Of a DNA stretch of 63,582 bases, positions 42,279 through 51,067 are shown piece by piece. Position 1 is the stretch's first letter; every line of letters starts with the position of its first letter. Origin of the DNA: a virus; IMG/VR virus record IMGVR_UViG_3300046011_007723, positions 1-63,582 of that record. One strand, 5' to 3'. The notes under the pieces were generated by a model. It was not told where the DNA came from. It did no database searches and saw only the letters and a program-made list of their open reading frames with translations. The position numbers were made by a program, and so were the translations under genes.

Positions 42279-45089
42279 TTATTTGTATAAGATAAATGTG
42301 CCGTGTTTATATGTTCCATTTACGCCGGTCATTTTCTTAACATTTTTATCTAAACTTGTATATTCTCTATTATATGCAATATGAATCCAGTTCCAACCTT
42401 TAGCCGTATCATACTCAAGAATCATCTGAGAATAAGCCGGTAACAATTTATCTAATGTTATTGCTAAATTATATACATCTTCATGGGATCTAGCTGGATT
42501 ATACCTAATATCCATAGCCATACCTTTAAAGTGGTCAGAAGTTTTAGACCCACTTTTATTGCCTTCTGTTCTAATACCATCGTTAATAGACCATTTACCA
42601 CTAGGATCTTGCGCTGAGTATTTACCGCTTGTTGGTCCAAGTAAATCATAAATTGGTTCAGCAATATTTTCAGCAAGATAGGCTAAATTATCAACCAACT
42701 CAGAAACAGTATATTTTCTTATCGCGCTTTTAGGGTATATAGATCCAGGAGGTAACATAATATCAGCAATATGTGTTCCTGGTTGTACAAAATTGCCAAG
42801 ACAAAAATGTTTAGAAATTTTAAAGTTTAATGGGAACGATTTATTAGCCGCTATCGTGTTGTGTAAATTTGAGTCGCTTGATAAGTTCAATTTAGATCCT
42901 GGTTTCAATGCATATCCTCCAAGTGATGAATTTGTTAAAGCATCACTCCCTTCCGCGTTAGGCGTTAACTCGTCTTGTGTGTCAATTGTTTTATCTGGTT
43001 GACCCCCATCTAATACTGACCGTTCAGCATTTTGTTTATCAATAAGCGCCTTTCCAGCTGGACTGCTATTGATTTCTTCTTCAGACTCAAACTTCATAGC
43101 AGAATCACAACGGCGTTCACCAGTTTTTAAAGGCTCTAAATTAACGCCAGAACTCGCACGTTTATCAGGATATTTGCCTGTCAATGTACTGCGTTTAAAG
43201 TAGATAGATTCTGATGTTGTATTAGTGGTTTGGTTTTCATCACCAACAACAACAGTAGATTGTGGATTATATGAAACTGTAACAGGAGTTGCTTTTGGTG
43301 CGTCAATTGAACTATCTGTTCCTTTACCGGCTTCTTCTAATTGTGTATGCACATACTCTCCAGAATCTTTTGCTGTTAGTTTAACATATTTTTGAAGTGG
43401 TACTTTACCAGTCAAATTGATATTTCCAGCTTTAATGTATGCGTCGCTACCAAATAACGCAACATTTCCTTTAGCATTCAGCGTGCCAGTTCCATCTGTA
43501 TACAACAACAAATTCCCTTTAGAGTTTATCGTTGTAGTTGTAGCTGACTCCATTCGAATAGCCGCACCCGCCTTAAAGGTTATATCGCTAGGAGATTCAA
43601 AGGCTAATTTACCATATGGAGTTTTAAAAGTCATACCGCCGTATGTTTTCTTTTTCTTATCCTTTTCGTCAGGCAACTCATCAATTTTACCATATTCAAT
43701 GTTGAAGTTTTTGCCTACCGAAATCTCAAAGTTTTCTGCTACATTAATCGATAAGTTATTAGCAACACCAATTGTAGCATCACCGTGATATATCATTTCG
43801 GTGTTACCGTTAACCTCTACCGTTGAATCTCCTTGACATAAAAGATTCATATCACCAACGATTGTTACATTACAAGCGCCCTTAATATAAACATTACCAT
43901 TTCTTTCTGTAATCCAATAACCATCACCAATGATTTGATTTACCTGTGTGCCGTTTTCATCAACTTCGGTATAAGTACCGGCTCTATGGAATAGGTTAAT
44001 CCTTTCAGCATTAGGTGAATCGTCAAACTCTAAAATGTGTCCACTTTCGGATTCCATTACTTTATTGAATGGATACATAGTAGAGTAAGGCGCTGACGGT
44101 TGAGAAAACGATGAATCATTAACCGAAGGAATATCTGTGTTACGCATTGAATCTTTAAATTCAACACAGGTATTTTTAATCATTCCACGAGCAAGCCGGT
44201 TTGTGTCAGCTTCGTTCATGTATTCCCGTAAAGGGTATTTCCCGAATGGGTCTGTGAATCCATTTTTACTTAGGTTTCCGTCACGGTTATCGGTAAGCGC
44301 TTCCTGTTTATATTTTGGATGAGTTTTAATTTCTTCTAAAGAGTGTTGTGCGTCAGTTCCGCCAGCATTTTTGTTTGTTGGTTTTGGGTTAATGATAGAA
44401 TCAACGATCGGAATCGTACCTTTACCGCCGCTAAGAAAAAACTCATAATATTTTCTTTTTTGCGCGATTTGCCCAGCGGGTTCTCCTGGATTAAAATACC
44501 GTTCAATAATGTTGAAAATATTAGGATCTGTTTGTCTACTTTGTAGTTTAGCTAAAGAACCAAACTTACATACCAACAAACATATAAGCGCCCGCGTATC
44601 GTTATTATTTTCACTGCTTAATGCTATTTCAGGATTCTTAACAAAATCTAAATCATCCCACCCCATACCTTTGGCGGCTTTAGTTGCAGCTGAATAAGTA
44701 GCAAACCCCGTTAACTGTACGAACCCTCTACCAAAATACCTAGATCCTTCTTGGTAACTTCCGTGTGGATAACTTGTCCCATACAACCAACCAAAAAACT
44801 GTTCCTTTGTTTTTCTACCGGCTTTAACTGAACCACCATATTCTCGTCGAGCAGCTTCAGTTGCCCGTTTAAATTGCCCTAATGCGGCATAACTATAATA
44901 TGCAGATTCTTCTGTCGCCAAAAACGTACATTCACGCATAAGAATACCGCAAATGGCGGCTTGGCAATTATCGTTTGTTATTCCTGATGCTTCAAGTTGA
45001 GCGATAATACGTTTAAAATTGTTAATTCTAAGTTCGCGTTGTGAACTCTTATTGTAATCGCCAGGAAGATTATCTGTTGCTATAGTCAT
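42279..45089 (-). CDS. Baseplate hub needle with GH19-like and M15 peptidase domains (gp5-like)
   Basis: A 936-residue protein. Residues about 20-220 resemble GH19 chitinase/endolysin domains, with a candidate catalytic Glu53 in 'ILMRECTF' and the family signature 'RYFGRGFVQLTG' at 117-128. Residues about 350-560 match the T4 gp5 C-terminal part: 'RINLFHRAGTYTEVDENGT', then a run of short beta repeats ('ITERNGNVYIKGACNVTIVG') that forms the triple-stranded needle. The C-terminal 170 residues contain an M15-type D-Ala-D-Ala peptidase pattern: S851-x-H853 with D860 ('SDHFKGMAMDI') and H903 in 'WIHIAY'. Thus two peptidoglycan-cleaving domains flank the needle. T4 gp5 has one lysozyme plus an OB-fold. 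Confidence 0.88.
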   Translation of the reverse strand: MTIATDNLPGDYNKSSQRELRINNFKRIIAQLEASGITNDNCQAAICGILMRECTFLATEESAYYSYAALGQFKRATEAARREYGGSVKAGRKTKEQFFGWLYGTSYPHGSYQEGSRYFGRGFVQLTGFATYSAATKAAKGMGWDDLDFVKNPEIALSSENNNDTRALICLLVCKFGSLAKLQSRQTDPNIFNIIERYFNPGEPAGQIAQKRKYYEFFLSGGKGTIPIVDSIINPKPTNKNAGGTDAQHSLEEIKTHPKYKQEALTDNRDGNLSKNGFTDPFGKYPLREYMNEADTNRLARGMIKNTCVEFKDSMRNTDIPSVNDSSFSQPSAPYSTMYPFNKVMESESGHILEFDDSPNAERINLFHRAGTYTEVDENGTQVNQIIGDGYWITERNGNVYIKGACNVTIVGDMNLLCQGDSTVEVNGNTEMIYHGDATIGVANNLSINVAENFEISVGKNFNIEYGKIDELPDEKDKKKKTYGGMTFKTPYGKLAFESPSDITFKAGAAIRMESATTTTINSKGNLLLYTDGTGTLNAKGNVALFGSDAYIKAGNINLTGKVPLQKYVKLTAKDSGEYVHTQLEEAGKGTDSSIDAPKATPVTVSYNPQSTVVVGDENQTTNTTSESIYFKRSTLTGKYPDKRASSGVNLEPLKTGERRCDSAMKFESEEEINSSPAGKALIDKQNAERSVLDGGQPDKTIDTQDELTPNAEGSDALTNSSLGGYALKPGSKLNLSSDSNLHNTIAANKSFPLNFKISKHFCLGNFVQPGTHIADIMLPPGSIYPKSAIRKYTVSELVDNLAYLAENIAEPIYDLLGPTSGKYSAQDPSGKWSINDGIRTEGNKSGSKTSDHFKGMAMDIRYNPARSHEDVYNLAITLDKLLPAYSQMILEYDTAKGWNWIHIAYNREYTSLDKNVKKMTGVNGTYKHGTFILYK

Positions 45090-45877
45090 TGTGTTGCCTG
45101 TTCATCTGTTGTTGGTACAATTTTATCAGCAGGATTAAAATTTTTGTTGAAGAATGTCAACATAACATTATCACCATCTGGAGCAAAGAAATATTTTGAT
45201 TTAAACCCATCCACCGGTTGGTCAAATAAAGATTGTTTATCTGCCGACCATTGAGCAGGATTTTCAAGATGTAACACATAAGAAGTTAATTCGTCATCAT
45301 ATGTACCTGAGGCAACAATATCACCATTGCCATCTTTTTCAACTATTCGCCATTCGTTAATACCTAACGTTGCGTTAGTTGTATTGATTAATTGATATAT
45401 GCTATCTGGCATAGTTTCATCTAAGTTAGATTCTTCTGATATAACCCCGTTAACTAAATCCATAACTTTACCAGCCATTTTCTCGACTTCAGCCGCCGCG
45501 TTAGGATTACCAGATGTTGTACCTAAAATACCATTTTCATCAGTAAAGATAACTTCATTATGTGCTTCAGTGTATAACTGAGCAGAAAGTGTTTGAGGAA
45601 TACCGCCTACGCTACCCAACATCAATGGTTGTTGTTCGTATTCATCTACAAAAACTACGACAACCCATGTGCCTGTTACAACACCAGTTGGGCTCCATCC
45701 TATACCATTCATAGATGCGTTATTAATAGGCATTACTGGATATGCCCAAGGTAGCATATCTGTTGGAAGTTCCTCTTTATTTTCTGTATGTTTTCCAACA
45801 ACCCTAACTCTACATCTACCGAGCATTAGTGGATCAAGTCTTGATTCAACCACTCCAAAGAAAAAATTACTCATCAC
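45086..45877 (-). CDS. Separate gp5 OB-fold hub protein
   Basis: A 263-residue protein whose first 120 residues are the gp5 N-terminal OB-fold: 'FFGVVESRLDPLMLGRCRVRVVGKHT', 'LPWAYPVMP', 'GIGWSPTGVVTGTWVVVVFVDEYEQQPLMLGSVGG'. The remainder is an acidic helix and a beta domain. In T4 this fold is part of one polypeptide with lysozyme and needle. Here the needle gene starts in the ATGA overlap directly downstream, so both are made in tandem. It should sit on the gp27 ring. Confidence 0.88.
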   Translation of the reverse strand: MMSNFFFGVVESRLDPLMLGRCRVRVVGKHTENKEELPTDMLPWAYPVMPINNASMNGIGWSPTGVVTGTWVVVVFVDEYEQQPLMLGSVGGIPQTLSAQLYTEAHNEVIFTDENGILGTTSGNPNAAAEVEKMAGKVMDLVNGVISEESNLDETMPDSIYQLINTTNATLGINEWRIVEKDGNGDIVASGTYDDELTSYVLHLENPAQWSADKQSLFDQPVDGFKSKYFFAPDGDNVMLTFFNKNFNPADKIVPTTDEQATQ

Positions 45878-47229
45878 GCCGCCCGTTCAACTTCGTTTAA
45901 ATCTATTGATAAACTATCTTTCATTAATAACATCACACACTGATGATTTTGGTTTGTTATTATGTGCCTAATTGCTGTTATAAGATAGTTACCGCTTAAT
46001 AATTTATCTTCTTGTTCATCTTCTAATTCAAGATTACATACTTTATACAATACAAAGCTGACTCTTTGACCCACAGTATAATCTGTTCTTCCTAATACCG
46101 TAATTTCAATTTGCTGTGTATCCATCAGATTCATTAAAGAAAGCCGGCGCTGAACAATTTTTGAATTAGAAATATCGTGATTTCCTTCAAAAATAGCGTT
46201 TGCCTTTTCCATCATAATGTAGGCGTTTTCTTTTGTATTAATAGACTGTTTAGAAATAGGAGCAAATTCGTTTAGCCTAATTTCTTTATCATAGTTGGTC
46301 TTATAATCAAACGCAATATTCCGATAGGTTTTATTGGTTATGTTATGTACGATAAGATTAGAAGCAAAGGTTCCACTTCTGTTTCTATCGATATAACTAA
46401 AAGATTCAACCACGTTGAAGTCTAATACTCTAGAATAGGTTTTCTCAAAGTCAAACGTTGTAGTTCTGTTTTCTTTATCTGTAGGGATATCTCTGGTAAA
46501 GTTGTCTCTTCTAAATTCACGTGTTATATCATTTCTAAATAAAGCTTCTAATGAAATAAAGTTTAAGCCGTTACGATTCTCAAAAAACAAAAATGTCGGA
46601 GACCCTTCAGTTGTTTTATCTCCGTTTGACGCAGGCATACTTATTGCGTGCTCAGCCAAATAATTAAGATTTTTAACAGGCGACCAAAAATTAGAAACGT
46701 AAGCGTGACCGTTTGATGTTTCTTCAATATTGAATCTTTCCAGCTGTTCGTCAGTTAATTCTTTAGAATCATTTTGAAAATACGAATATTGTTTAAGAAT
46801 ATCAGACGCGATATCAGATATTTTAGCTTCGTTATATCCCTTTGAAATTTTTATGTTCATATCTAATAAAGCTTCAATAGATACAAAATGAAGCGTATAG
46901 CTAACTAGACGATCATTTGTATATTGTCTATCTGAAATTTTATAAACATAAAATCTACCTTGTATTGAATGATTTTTATCATCAGGAAACCCTGGAGTGA
47001 TAATATCCAAGTCAAGCATTTCTTCGCCAACAATAGGCAATTTATTGATTAACGCTAACGCATCTTGTATTACAATAGTCCCATTTATGAATGGCGAAAA
47101 AATATCTTCATAAACATTCATACCAATAAATACATTTTGAAGATCTACAACAAATGATGTGTTTATTGATACAATCTGCATTTTATTTATTGCAACTTCA
47201 CCTGCAAATGTTAAATTTCTAGTAATCAT
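45874..47229 (-). CDS. gp27: Baseplate hub protein gp27-like
   Basis: A 451-residue protein (T4: 391). It has the pattern of hub proteins related to gp27: 'VVDLQNVFIGMNVYEDIFSPFINGTIVIQDALALI', 'LVSYTLHFVSIEALLDMNIKISKGY', and a C-terminal 'GNYLITAIRHIITNQNHQCVMLLMKDS'. The gp27 trimer forms the ring above the needle. Position between gp53 and the gp5 OB gene, with four-base overlaps on both sides, supports the call. Confidence 0.8.
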   Translation of the reverse strand: MITRNLTFAGEVAINKMQIVSINTSFVVDLQNVFIGMNVYEDIFSPFINGTIVIQDALALINKLPIVGEEMLDLDIITPGFPDDKNHSIQGRFYVYKISDRQYTNDRLVSYTLHFVSIEALLDMNIKISKGYNEAKISDIASDILKQYSYFQNDSKELTDEQLERFNIEETSNGHAYVSNFWSPVKNLNYLAEHAISMPASNGDKTTEGSPTFLFFENRNGLNFISLEALFRNDITREFRRDNFTRDIPTDKENRTTTFDFEKTYSRVLDFNVVESFSYIDRNRSGTFASNLIVHNITNKTYRNIAFDYKTNYDKEIRLNEFAPISKQSINTKENAYIMMEKANAIFEGNHDISNSKIVQRRLSLMNLMDTQQIEITVLGRTDYTVGQRVSFVLYKVCNLELEDEQEDKLLSGNYLITAIRHIITNQNHQCVMLLMKDSLSIDLNEVERAA

Positions 47230-47786
47230 AAGTCAGTAATTTCTTTTATAATATAGGTTATTATTTCCGCAGGGATATACTTTAAATTTCGTTTTTCTTC
47301 ATTCAGTATTGTTTCATAATCGTAATTAGTTACGCCGTATGAACTAATGTAATTAAGATATTCTGTATATTCTGTAGTTGTGACAGAAGGATACCCCGCC
47401 GGCTGTTCTACCTTTACCGGTGTTGTTATTTTTACTATGATACCATCAACTATTTTTTGGCAGTGATGTATTCCATAAATATCATCATATTTTTCTTTGA
47501 CGTATTTATCGAACACTTTAGTTGGAATAGGAAAATCTGTTAAATAGTCAAATCTATCATTTAAAAGCATAAGCGTCCAATGATAGTTTGGTGTTCCGTA
47601 TATTTTTTCAGAAATTATTTCTGGAGTATCTCCATCTTGAATAACATAATATTCATATGAAGTAATTTTATCTTTTATAATTTCTTTGAATCTAATATTA
47701 TGCGTGATGTCCTTCAATACAATTAATTGTTCTGCATCGTTAATATTAAAAGGGTAATAAAGCTTTGGTACATTTGTGAAATACAT
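47226..47786 (-). CDS. gp53: Baseplate wedge protein gp53
   Basis: A 186-residue protein (T4: 196). The diagnostic central motif 'YYVIQDGDTPEIISEKIYGTPNYHWTLMLLN' is a LysM-like turn typical of gp53. The C-terminus ends 'IPAEIITYIIKEITDL'. In T4 gp53 clamps gp6 and gp7 of the wedge. It overlaps the gp27 start by four bases. Confidence 0.92.
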   Translation of the reverse strand: MYFTNVPKLYYPFNINDAEQLIVLKDITHNIRFKEIIKDKITSYEYYVIQDGDTPEIISEKIYGTPNYHWTLMLLNDRFDYLTDFPIPTKVFDKYVKEKYDDIYGIHHCQKIVDGIIVKITTPVKVEQPAGYPSVTTTEYTEYLNYISSYGVTNYDYETILNEEKRNLKYIPAEIITYIIKEITDL

Positions 47787-47788
47787 TT

Positions 47789-48775
47789 TTAGTATCCTCT
47801 ATTAAGAACAGCATCTTTATCAAGCGTTGCTAATTCTTTAAACTCCAAAGTCATTGTAATATGATTTGGTGAACCATCAGCAAATGTTGAAAATTGTCCA
47901 ATAGGAGCATAGTTGATAGAAACCTTTTCTAAGACACATGTGGTATGTTGATGGACGTTATTATTCAAATCTTGATCAAAATAGTAATAGATGTCAAATT
48001 CAGCTGGGTATTTGTACATTAATGTCCCAAGCGTCAATTCTGGCATCATATTACCTTTAAATTGACGAATAATATCTTGAACTGTATCTGATTCTTTTTT
48101 ATTTTTTGGAGAAAATGTGTACGAAAAAGAAAAAGTCCTAAAATCAACCCCTTTGAATAATAATTCCTTTTGGGGATTCATCACAGTTCTATTAGCAAGG
48201 TTTATCAAATCAGGTGTATTTTTAACCGCTGAATTTACACCCTCTTTCATCTTGTTAATCATTTCTGTTCTTTTTGCGTCTTTTGCGTTCATTCCATTTG
48301 TTGGAGTGGCAGTTAACGTTGGTAGAACAAATAATCTATCAGTTAAACTCATAGATTCATAATTAGCACCGTATGTTGCGCTAAGAGCCGGCGGCGTATA
48401 AAGTACGATATTACAAAATCCATTTTTAAGTGGTGTCGGAATAGATGGGCTTTCTTTACCGCTAACTGCTCTAGCAGCAACAGCCGCTTGTTGAGCTGCT
48501 GATTGTGAACGTTCTCCTCCACCAGCAGACCATTCTTTAGATAATGCGTCTAAAGAAGAAAAAACTGTACCTAAGATATTTCTTGCTGTACTATTACTTA
48601 ATGTGTTTACAGCATTAGAAATAACCTTTGCTTTTTTGCTATCTAATTTTGTTAATGGGTTTCTAAAGGAAGAATCTGATAACACAAACATTACATAATT
48701 TGAGCCATACGGATTATCTTTTTCTGAACGAAGATCGTCAGGATATACCAATGTTTTAACAGTAGGCGAAGCCAT
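47789..48775 (-). CDS. Baseplate tail-tube cap/initiator, gp48/gp54-like
   Basis: The start is set at the ATG at 48775, which has an AAGGA site; an upstream in-frame ATG at 48811 has none. This gives 328 residues. The C-terminal half carries the conserved 'NPQKELLFKGVDFRTFSFSYTFSPKN', 'ESDTVQDIIRQFKGNMMPEL' and 'YPAEFDIYYYF' of the T4 gp48/gp54 family, which caps the hub and starts tube polymerisation. gp48 and gp54 are homologous, and this sequence alone does not settle which one it is. A TTAAATA element about 44 bp upstream may be its late promoter. Confidence 0.85.
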   Translation of the reverse strand: MASPTVKTLVYPDDLRSEKDNPYGSNYVMFVLSDSSFRNPLTKLDSKKAKVISNAVNTLSNSTARNILGTVFSSLDALSKEWSAGGGERSQSAAQQAAVAARAVSGKESPSIPTPLKNGFCNIVLYTPPALSATYGANYESMSLTDRLFVLPTLTATPTNGMNAKDAKRTEMINKMKEGVNSAVKNTPDLINLANRTVMNPQKELLFKGVDFRTFSFSYTFSPKNKKESDTVQDIIRQFKGNMMPELTLGTLMYKYPAEFDIYYYFDQDLNNNVHQHTTCVLEKVSINYAPIGQFSTFADGSPNHITMTLEFKELATLDKDAVLNRGY

Positions 48776-48841
48776 AGAGGAAAATCCTTTTAAATAAGTT
48801 AAATGAACCACATTATATTATTTAAGCCGCTAAATAAAATT
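48775..48841. promoter_or_regulatory. Divergent late control region between gp48/54 and gp4
   Basis: TTAAATA elements occur on the minus strand (48819-48825) and plus strand (48790-48796), each about 44-46 bp from the gene it would serve, and a CTAAATA lies directly before gp4 (48830-48836). They resemble the late promoter core but none is a perfect TATAAATA. Confidence 0.4.
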
Positions 48842-49309
48842 ATGAGAAAAACTAGATTTCCAAAACCAAGAAAATGGTTCCCCAAAAACCCAGAAAAGTA
48901 TGTTGGTGATGTAACTAATATCATATCAAGAAGCAGTTGGGAAACCAAATTTTTAAATTGGGCAGATAATAATCCTGCTATAATTTCATATTCATCTGAA
49001 GAAACGGTTATACCTTACATATCTATAACGGATATGAAACCACATAGATATTATCCTGATTTTAAAATTAAGGTAAAAGATGCACAAGGTAATATTAAAA
49101 CCTATATTGTTGAAATTAAGCCTAATTCACAAAGAAATCCTCCTATATATAAAGGAAAGAAAACCCAAAGATACATAAATGAATGTTCTACGTTTATGGT
49201 TAACCAATCAAAATGGAAAGCGGCAGAAAGTTTTTGTAAAGAACGTGGGTTAGGGTTCATTGTATTAGATGAATATGATTTAGGTATAGCACAAAGGAAA
49301 ACAAAATGA
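48842..49309 (+). CDS. gp4: Head completion protein gp4
   Basis: The start is placed at the ATG at 48842 because the resulting 155-residue protein matches T4 gp4 in length (150) and layout. An ATG at 48803 would add 13 residues not seen in relatives. Diagnostic: 'RKWFPKNPEKYVGD', 'SRSSWETKFLNWADNNPAI', 'SEETVIPYISITDMKPHRYYPDF', 'IVEIKPNSQ', and 'QSKWKAAESFCKERGLGF'. The E…PDF…EIK arrangement is a PD-(D/E)XK-type nuclease-like core. gp4 finishes the filled head before tail joining. It is coupled by ATGA to the next gene. Confidence 0.92.
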   Translation: MRKTRFPKPRKWFPKNPEKYVGDVTNIISRSSWETKFLNWADNNPAIISYSSEETVIPYISITDMKPHRYYPDFKIKVKDAQGNIKTYIVEIKPNSQRNPPIYKGKKTQRYINECSTFMVNQSKWKAAESFCKERGLGFIVLDEYDLGIAQRKTK

Positions 49310-50049
49310 TACAGCAAGATGTTGAAAGTCCAAGTCCGGCTGCAATTAAAAAACTAAGAACAAAAAATGGGTTAACCTTACAAAAGGCGGCAACTTTAGC
49401 CGGCGTTGCGTCATCTACATTTGAGAAAATGGAGAATGGCGTTATTAAAATGTCAGGCGATACTTGGGATAAACTGAATCGTAAGACAGCGGTAAAGCCT
49501 AATATAAAAGCCACCTTAGAAACATCAACTAATTATGAGTTGAAAGATTTGGTTTTAAAATCTAAAGCGTGGTTTAATTCTGAAGCAAAATCATTAGCAG
49601 CATCAACCACATTAAAGGTTAGCGGTAGAGCAACTGGTTCTCCTGTTCCTGGAGAAATGTATTCATTTTACTATGATGCTAAACACAAAGATACTTTACC
49701 TTACTGGGATAAATTTCCATTGGTATTTCCTTTCAGAATTATGCCTGATGGGTTTTACGGTATTAATTTACATTACTTACATTACAAAGAACGGATTATA
49801 TTATTAGACGCATTGGATGCGGTTGCTACATCCCCTAGAAAAGAAGTATCAAAAAGATTACAAATTTCGTATTCAATATTACAGCAGGCGGCTAAAAATA
49901 AAAAATTCGAAAAATGTATTCATAGATATTTGTTTGCTCATTTGAAAACCCCGTTAAAAAAGATACATTCAGATAAATGGATTTTAAGCGCGATGCTACC
50001 AAACGAAATGTTTGTTGGTGCGACGACTAAACAAATATGGAGTTTATAG
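49306..50049 (+). CDS. gp2: DNA end protector gp2-like with N-terminal HTH
   Basis: A 247-residue protein. Residues about 8-55 look like an XRE-type helix-turn-helix ('AIKKLRTKNGLTLQKAATLAGVASSTFEKMENG'). Residues about 110-247 match the gp2-like family of T4-type phages: 'GEMYSFYYDAKHKDTLPYWDKFPLVFPF', 'DGFYGINLHYLHYKERI', 'KCIHRYLFAHL' and 'IHSDKWILSAMLPNEMF'. In T4, gp2 binds DNA ends in the head and protects them from RecBCD, and genes 2 and 4 are neighbours as here. The HTH is not expected in gp2. The gp2 assignment is good but rests on motif memory. Confidence 0.78.
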   Translation: MIQQDVESPSPAAIKKLRTKNGLTLQKAATLAGVASSTFEKMENGVIKMSGDTWDKLNRKTAVKPNIKATLETSTNYELKDLVLKSKAWFNSEAKSLAASTTLKVSGRATGSPVPGEMYSFYYDAKHKDTLPYWDKFPLVFPFRIMPDGFYGINLHYLHYKERIILLDALDAVATSPRKEVSKRLQISYSILQQAAKNKKFEKCIHRYLFAHLKTPLKKIHSDKWILSAMLPNEMFVGATTKQIWSL

Positions 50050-50643
50050 ATGAGTAAAGGCAAAGATTTAATTAATTTCATAGCACTGGTTAAAAATGAC
50101 GGGTTAAGTAAAGCCAGTCATTTTGATGTTGATATTTTTATGCCCAAAGCTTTTGATAACGAAGCTGGTAGATCGTTATTTAATGAATTCAGTCATTTGA
50201 CAATGTTATGCGAATCAACTGTTCTTCCAGGTGTTATGATAGGTCAAACTGTTTATGAAACTTTTGGTGAGCAAAGAAAAATCGTAACATCTAAACAGTT
50301 TAATGACATTTCTTTAACATTTATTTGCGATATTAATTTAGTGACGCGCCGGTTTTTTGAAGCATGGACGGAATATGTAATTGACCCTGTTACAAGAACA
50401 ATGGGATATTATGATGATTTTACAACGACTATGACTATAGGTATAAATGATGGCGCTTCGGAAGCATTTAATAACAAACAAGGCGATAAAAAAAGAGATT
50501 CTAATCGCAGACTGACGATGACATTGTATGAAGTTTACCCTAAACAAATTCAAGATATAACATTAAGCTATGAAGAAGCTGGATTTGCTAAAGTTACCGT
50601 AGATTTGTCATATAAGTTCCATTCTATTGCAGTTGGTGCATAA
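50050..50643 (+). CDS. Tail-tube-like protein (gp19 fold)
   Basis: A 197-residue protein with the tube-protein pattern: 'LCESTVLPGVMIGQTVYETFGEQRKIVTSKQFNDISLTFICD', 'RRFFEAWTEYVIDPVTRTMGYYDDF', and an ending 'LYEVYPKQIQDITLSYEEAGFAKVTVDLSYKFHSI'. It probably has the gp19/VgrG-like tube fold and could be a second tube protein, a tube terminator or a hub-tube adaptor. It starts at the base after the gp2-like stop. The main tube and sheath genes are not in the window. Confidence 0.75.
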   Translation: MSKGKDLINFIALVKNDGLSKASHFDVDIFMPKAFDNEAGRSLFNEFSHLTMLCESTVLPGVMIGQTVYETFGEQRKIVTSKQFNDISLTFICDINLVTRRFFEAWTEYVIDPVTRTMGYYDDFTTTMTIGINDGASEAFNNKQGDKKRDSNRRLTMTLYEVYPKQIQDITLSYEEAGFAKVTVDLSYKFHSIAVGA

Positions 50644-51066
50644 ATGAAAATTGATGATAATTTGGCTACTGTGTTCAATTTAGATACGAACATAATTGAA
50701 GGTGAGATTGTAGGTGAAGTAACGAAAGCGCCGTTAGTGAGAGCAGAACCGTTTGAAGCTGAGAATGATTTTGAATACGCAAGAGAAAATATAAAATCAT
50801 TAATAGCACAAGGAGAAGACGCGCTTGAGTCTATAATTGACATAGCAAAATCTAGTGAAGCTCCTAGAGCGTTTGAAATTGTAGCCGGTTTATTGAAACA
50901 GCTTTCAGATATGAACCATCAGGTCATAGATTTACATGTTAAGAAAAAAGGCTTAAAGGGTAAAGTTGAAAGTGAATCTCCTAAAACTGTCACCAACAAT
51001 AGTATATTTGTTGGTACAACTAGCGAGTTGAATAAAATGATTAATGATTTGACGAATAAGGGATAG
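50644..51066 (+). CDS. gp16: Terminase small subunit gp16
   Basis: A 140-residue protein (T4: 164). Family signature: 'DFEYARENIKSLIAQGEDALESIIDIAKSSEAPRAFEIVAGLLKQLSD' (helical core that forms the ring), then 'VIDLHVKKK' and the C-terminal 'TNNSIFVGTTSELNKMIND'. It recognises DNA and regulates the gp17 packaging ATPase. The large subunit gene is not in the window. It is the only packaging-motor gene inside a cluster of baseplate-hub genes. Confidence 0.9.
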   Translation: MKIDDNLATVFNLDTNIIEGEIVGEVTKAPLVRAEPFEAENDFEYARENIKSLIAQGEDALESIIDIAKSSEAPRAFEIVAGLLKQLSDMNHQVIDLHVKKKGLKGKVESESPKTVTNNSIFVGTTSELNKMINDLTNKG

Positions 51067-51067
51067 T

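Noticed and set aside
48776-48811. Longer start for gp48/54
   Set aside because: No ribosome binding site before ATG 48811; ATG 48775 has AAGGA and gives the family-typical N-terminus.
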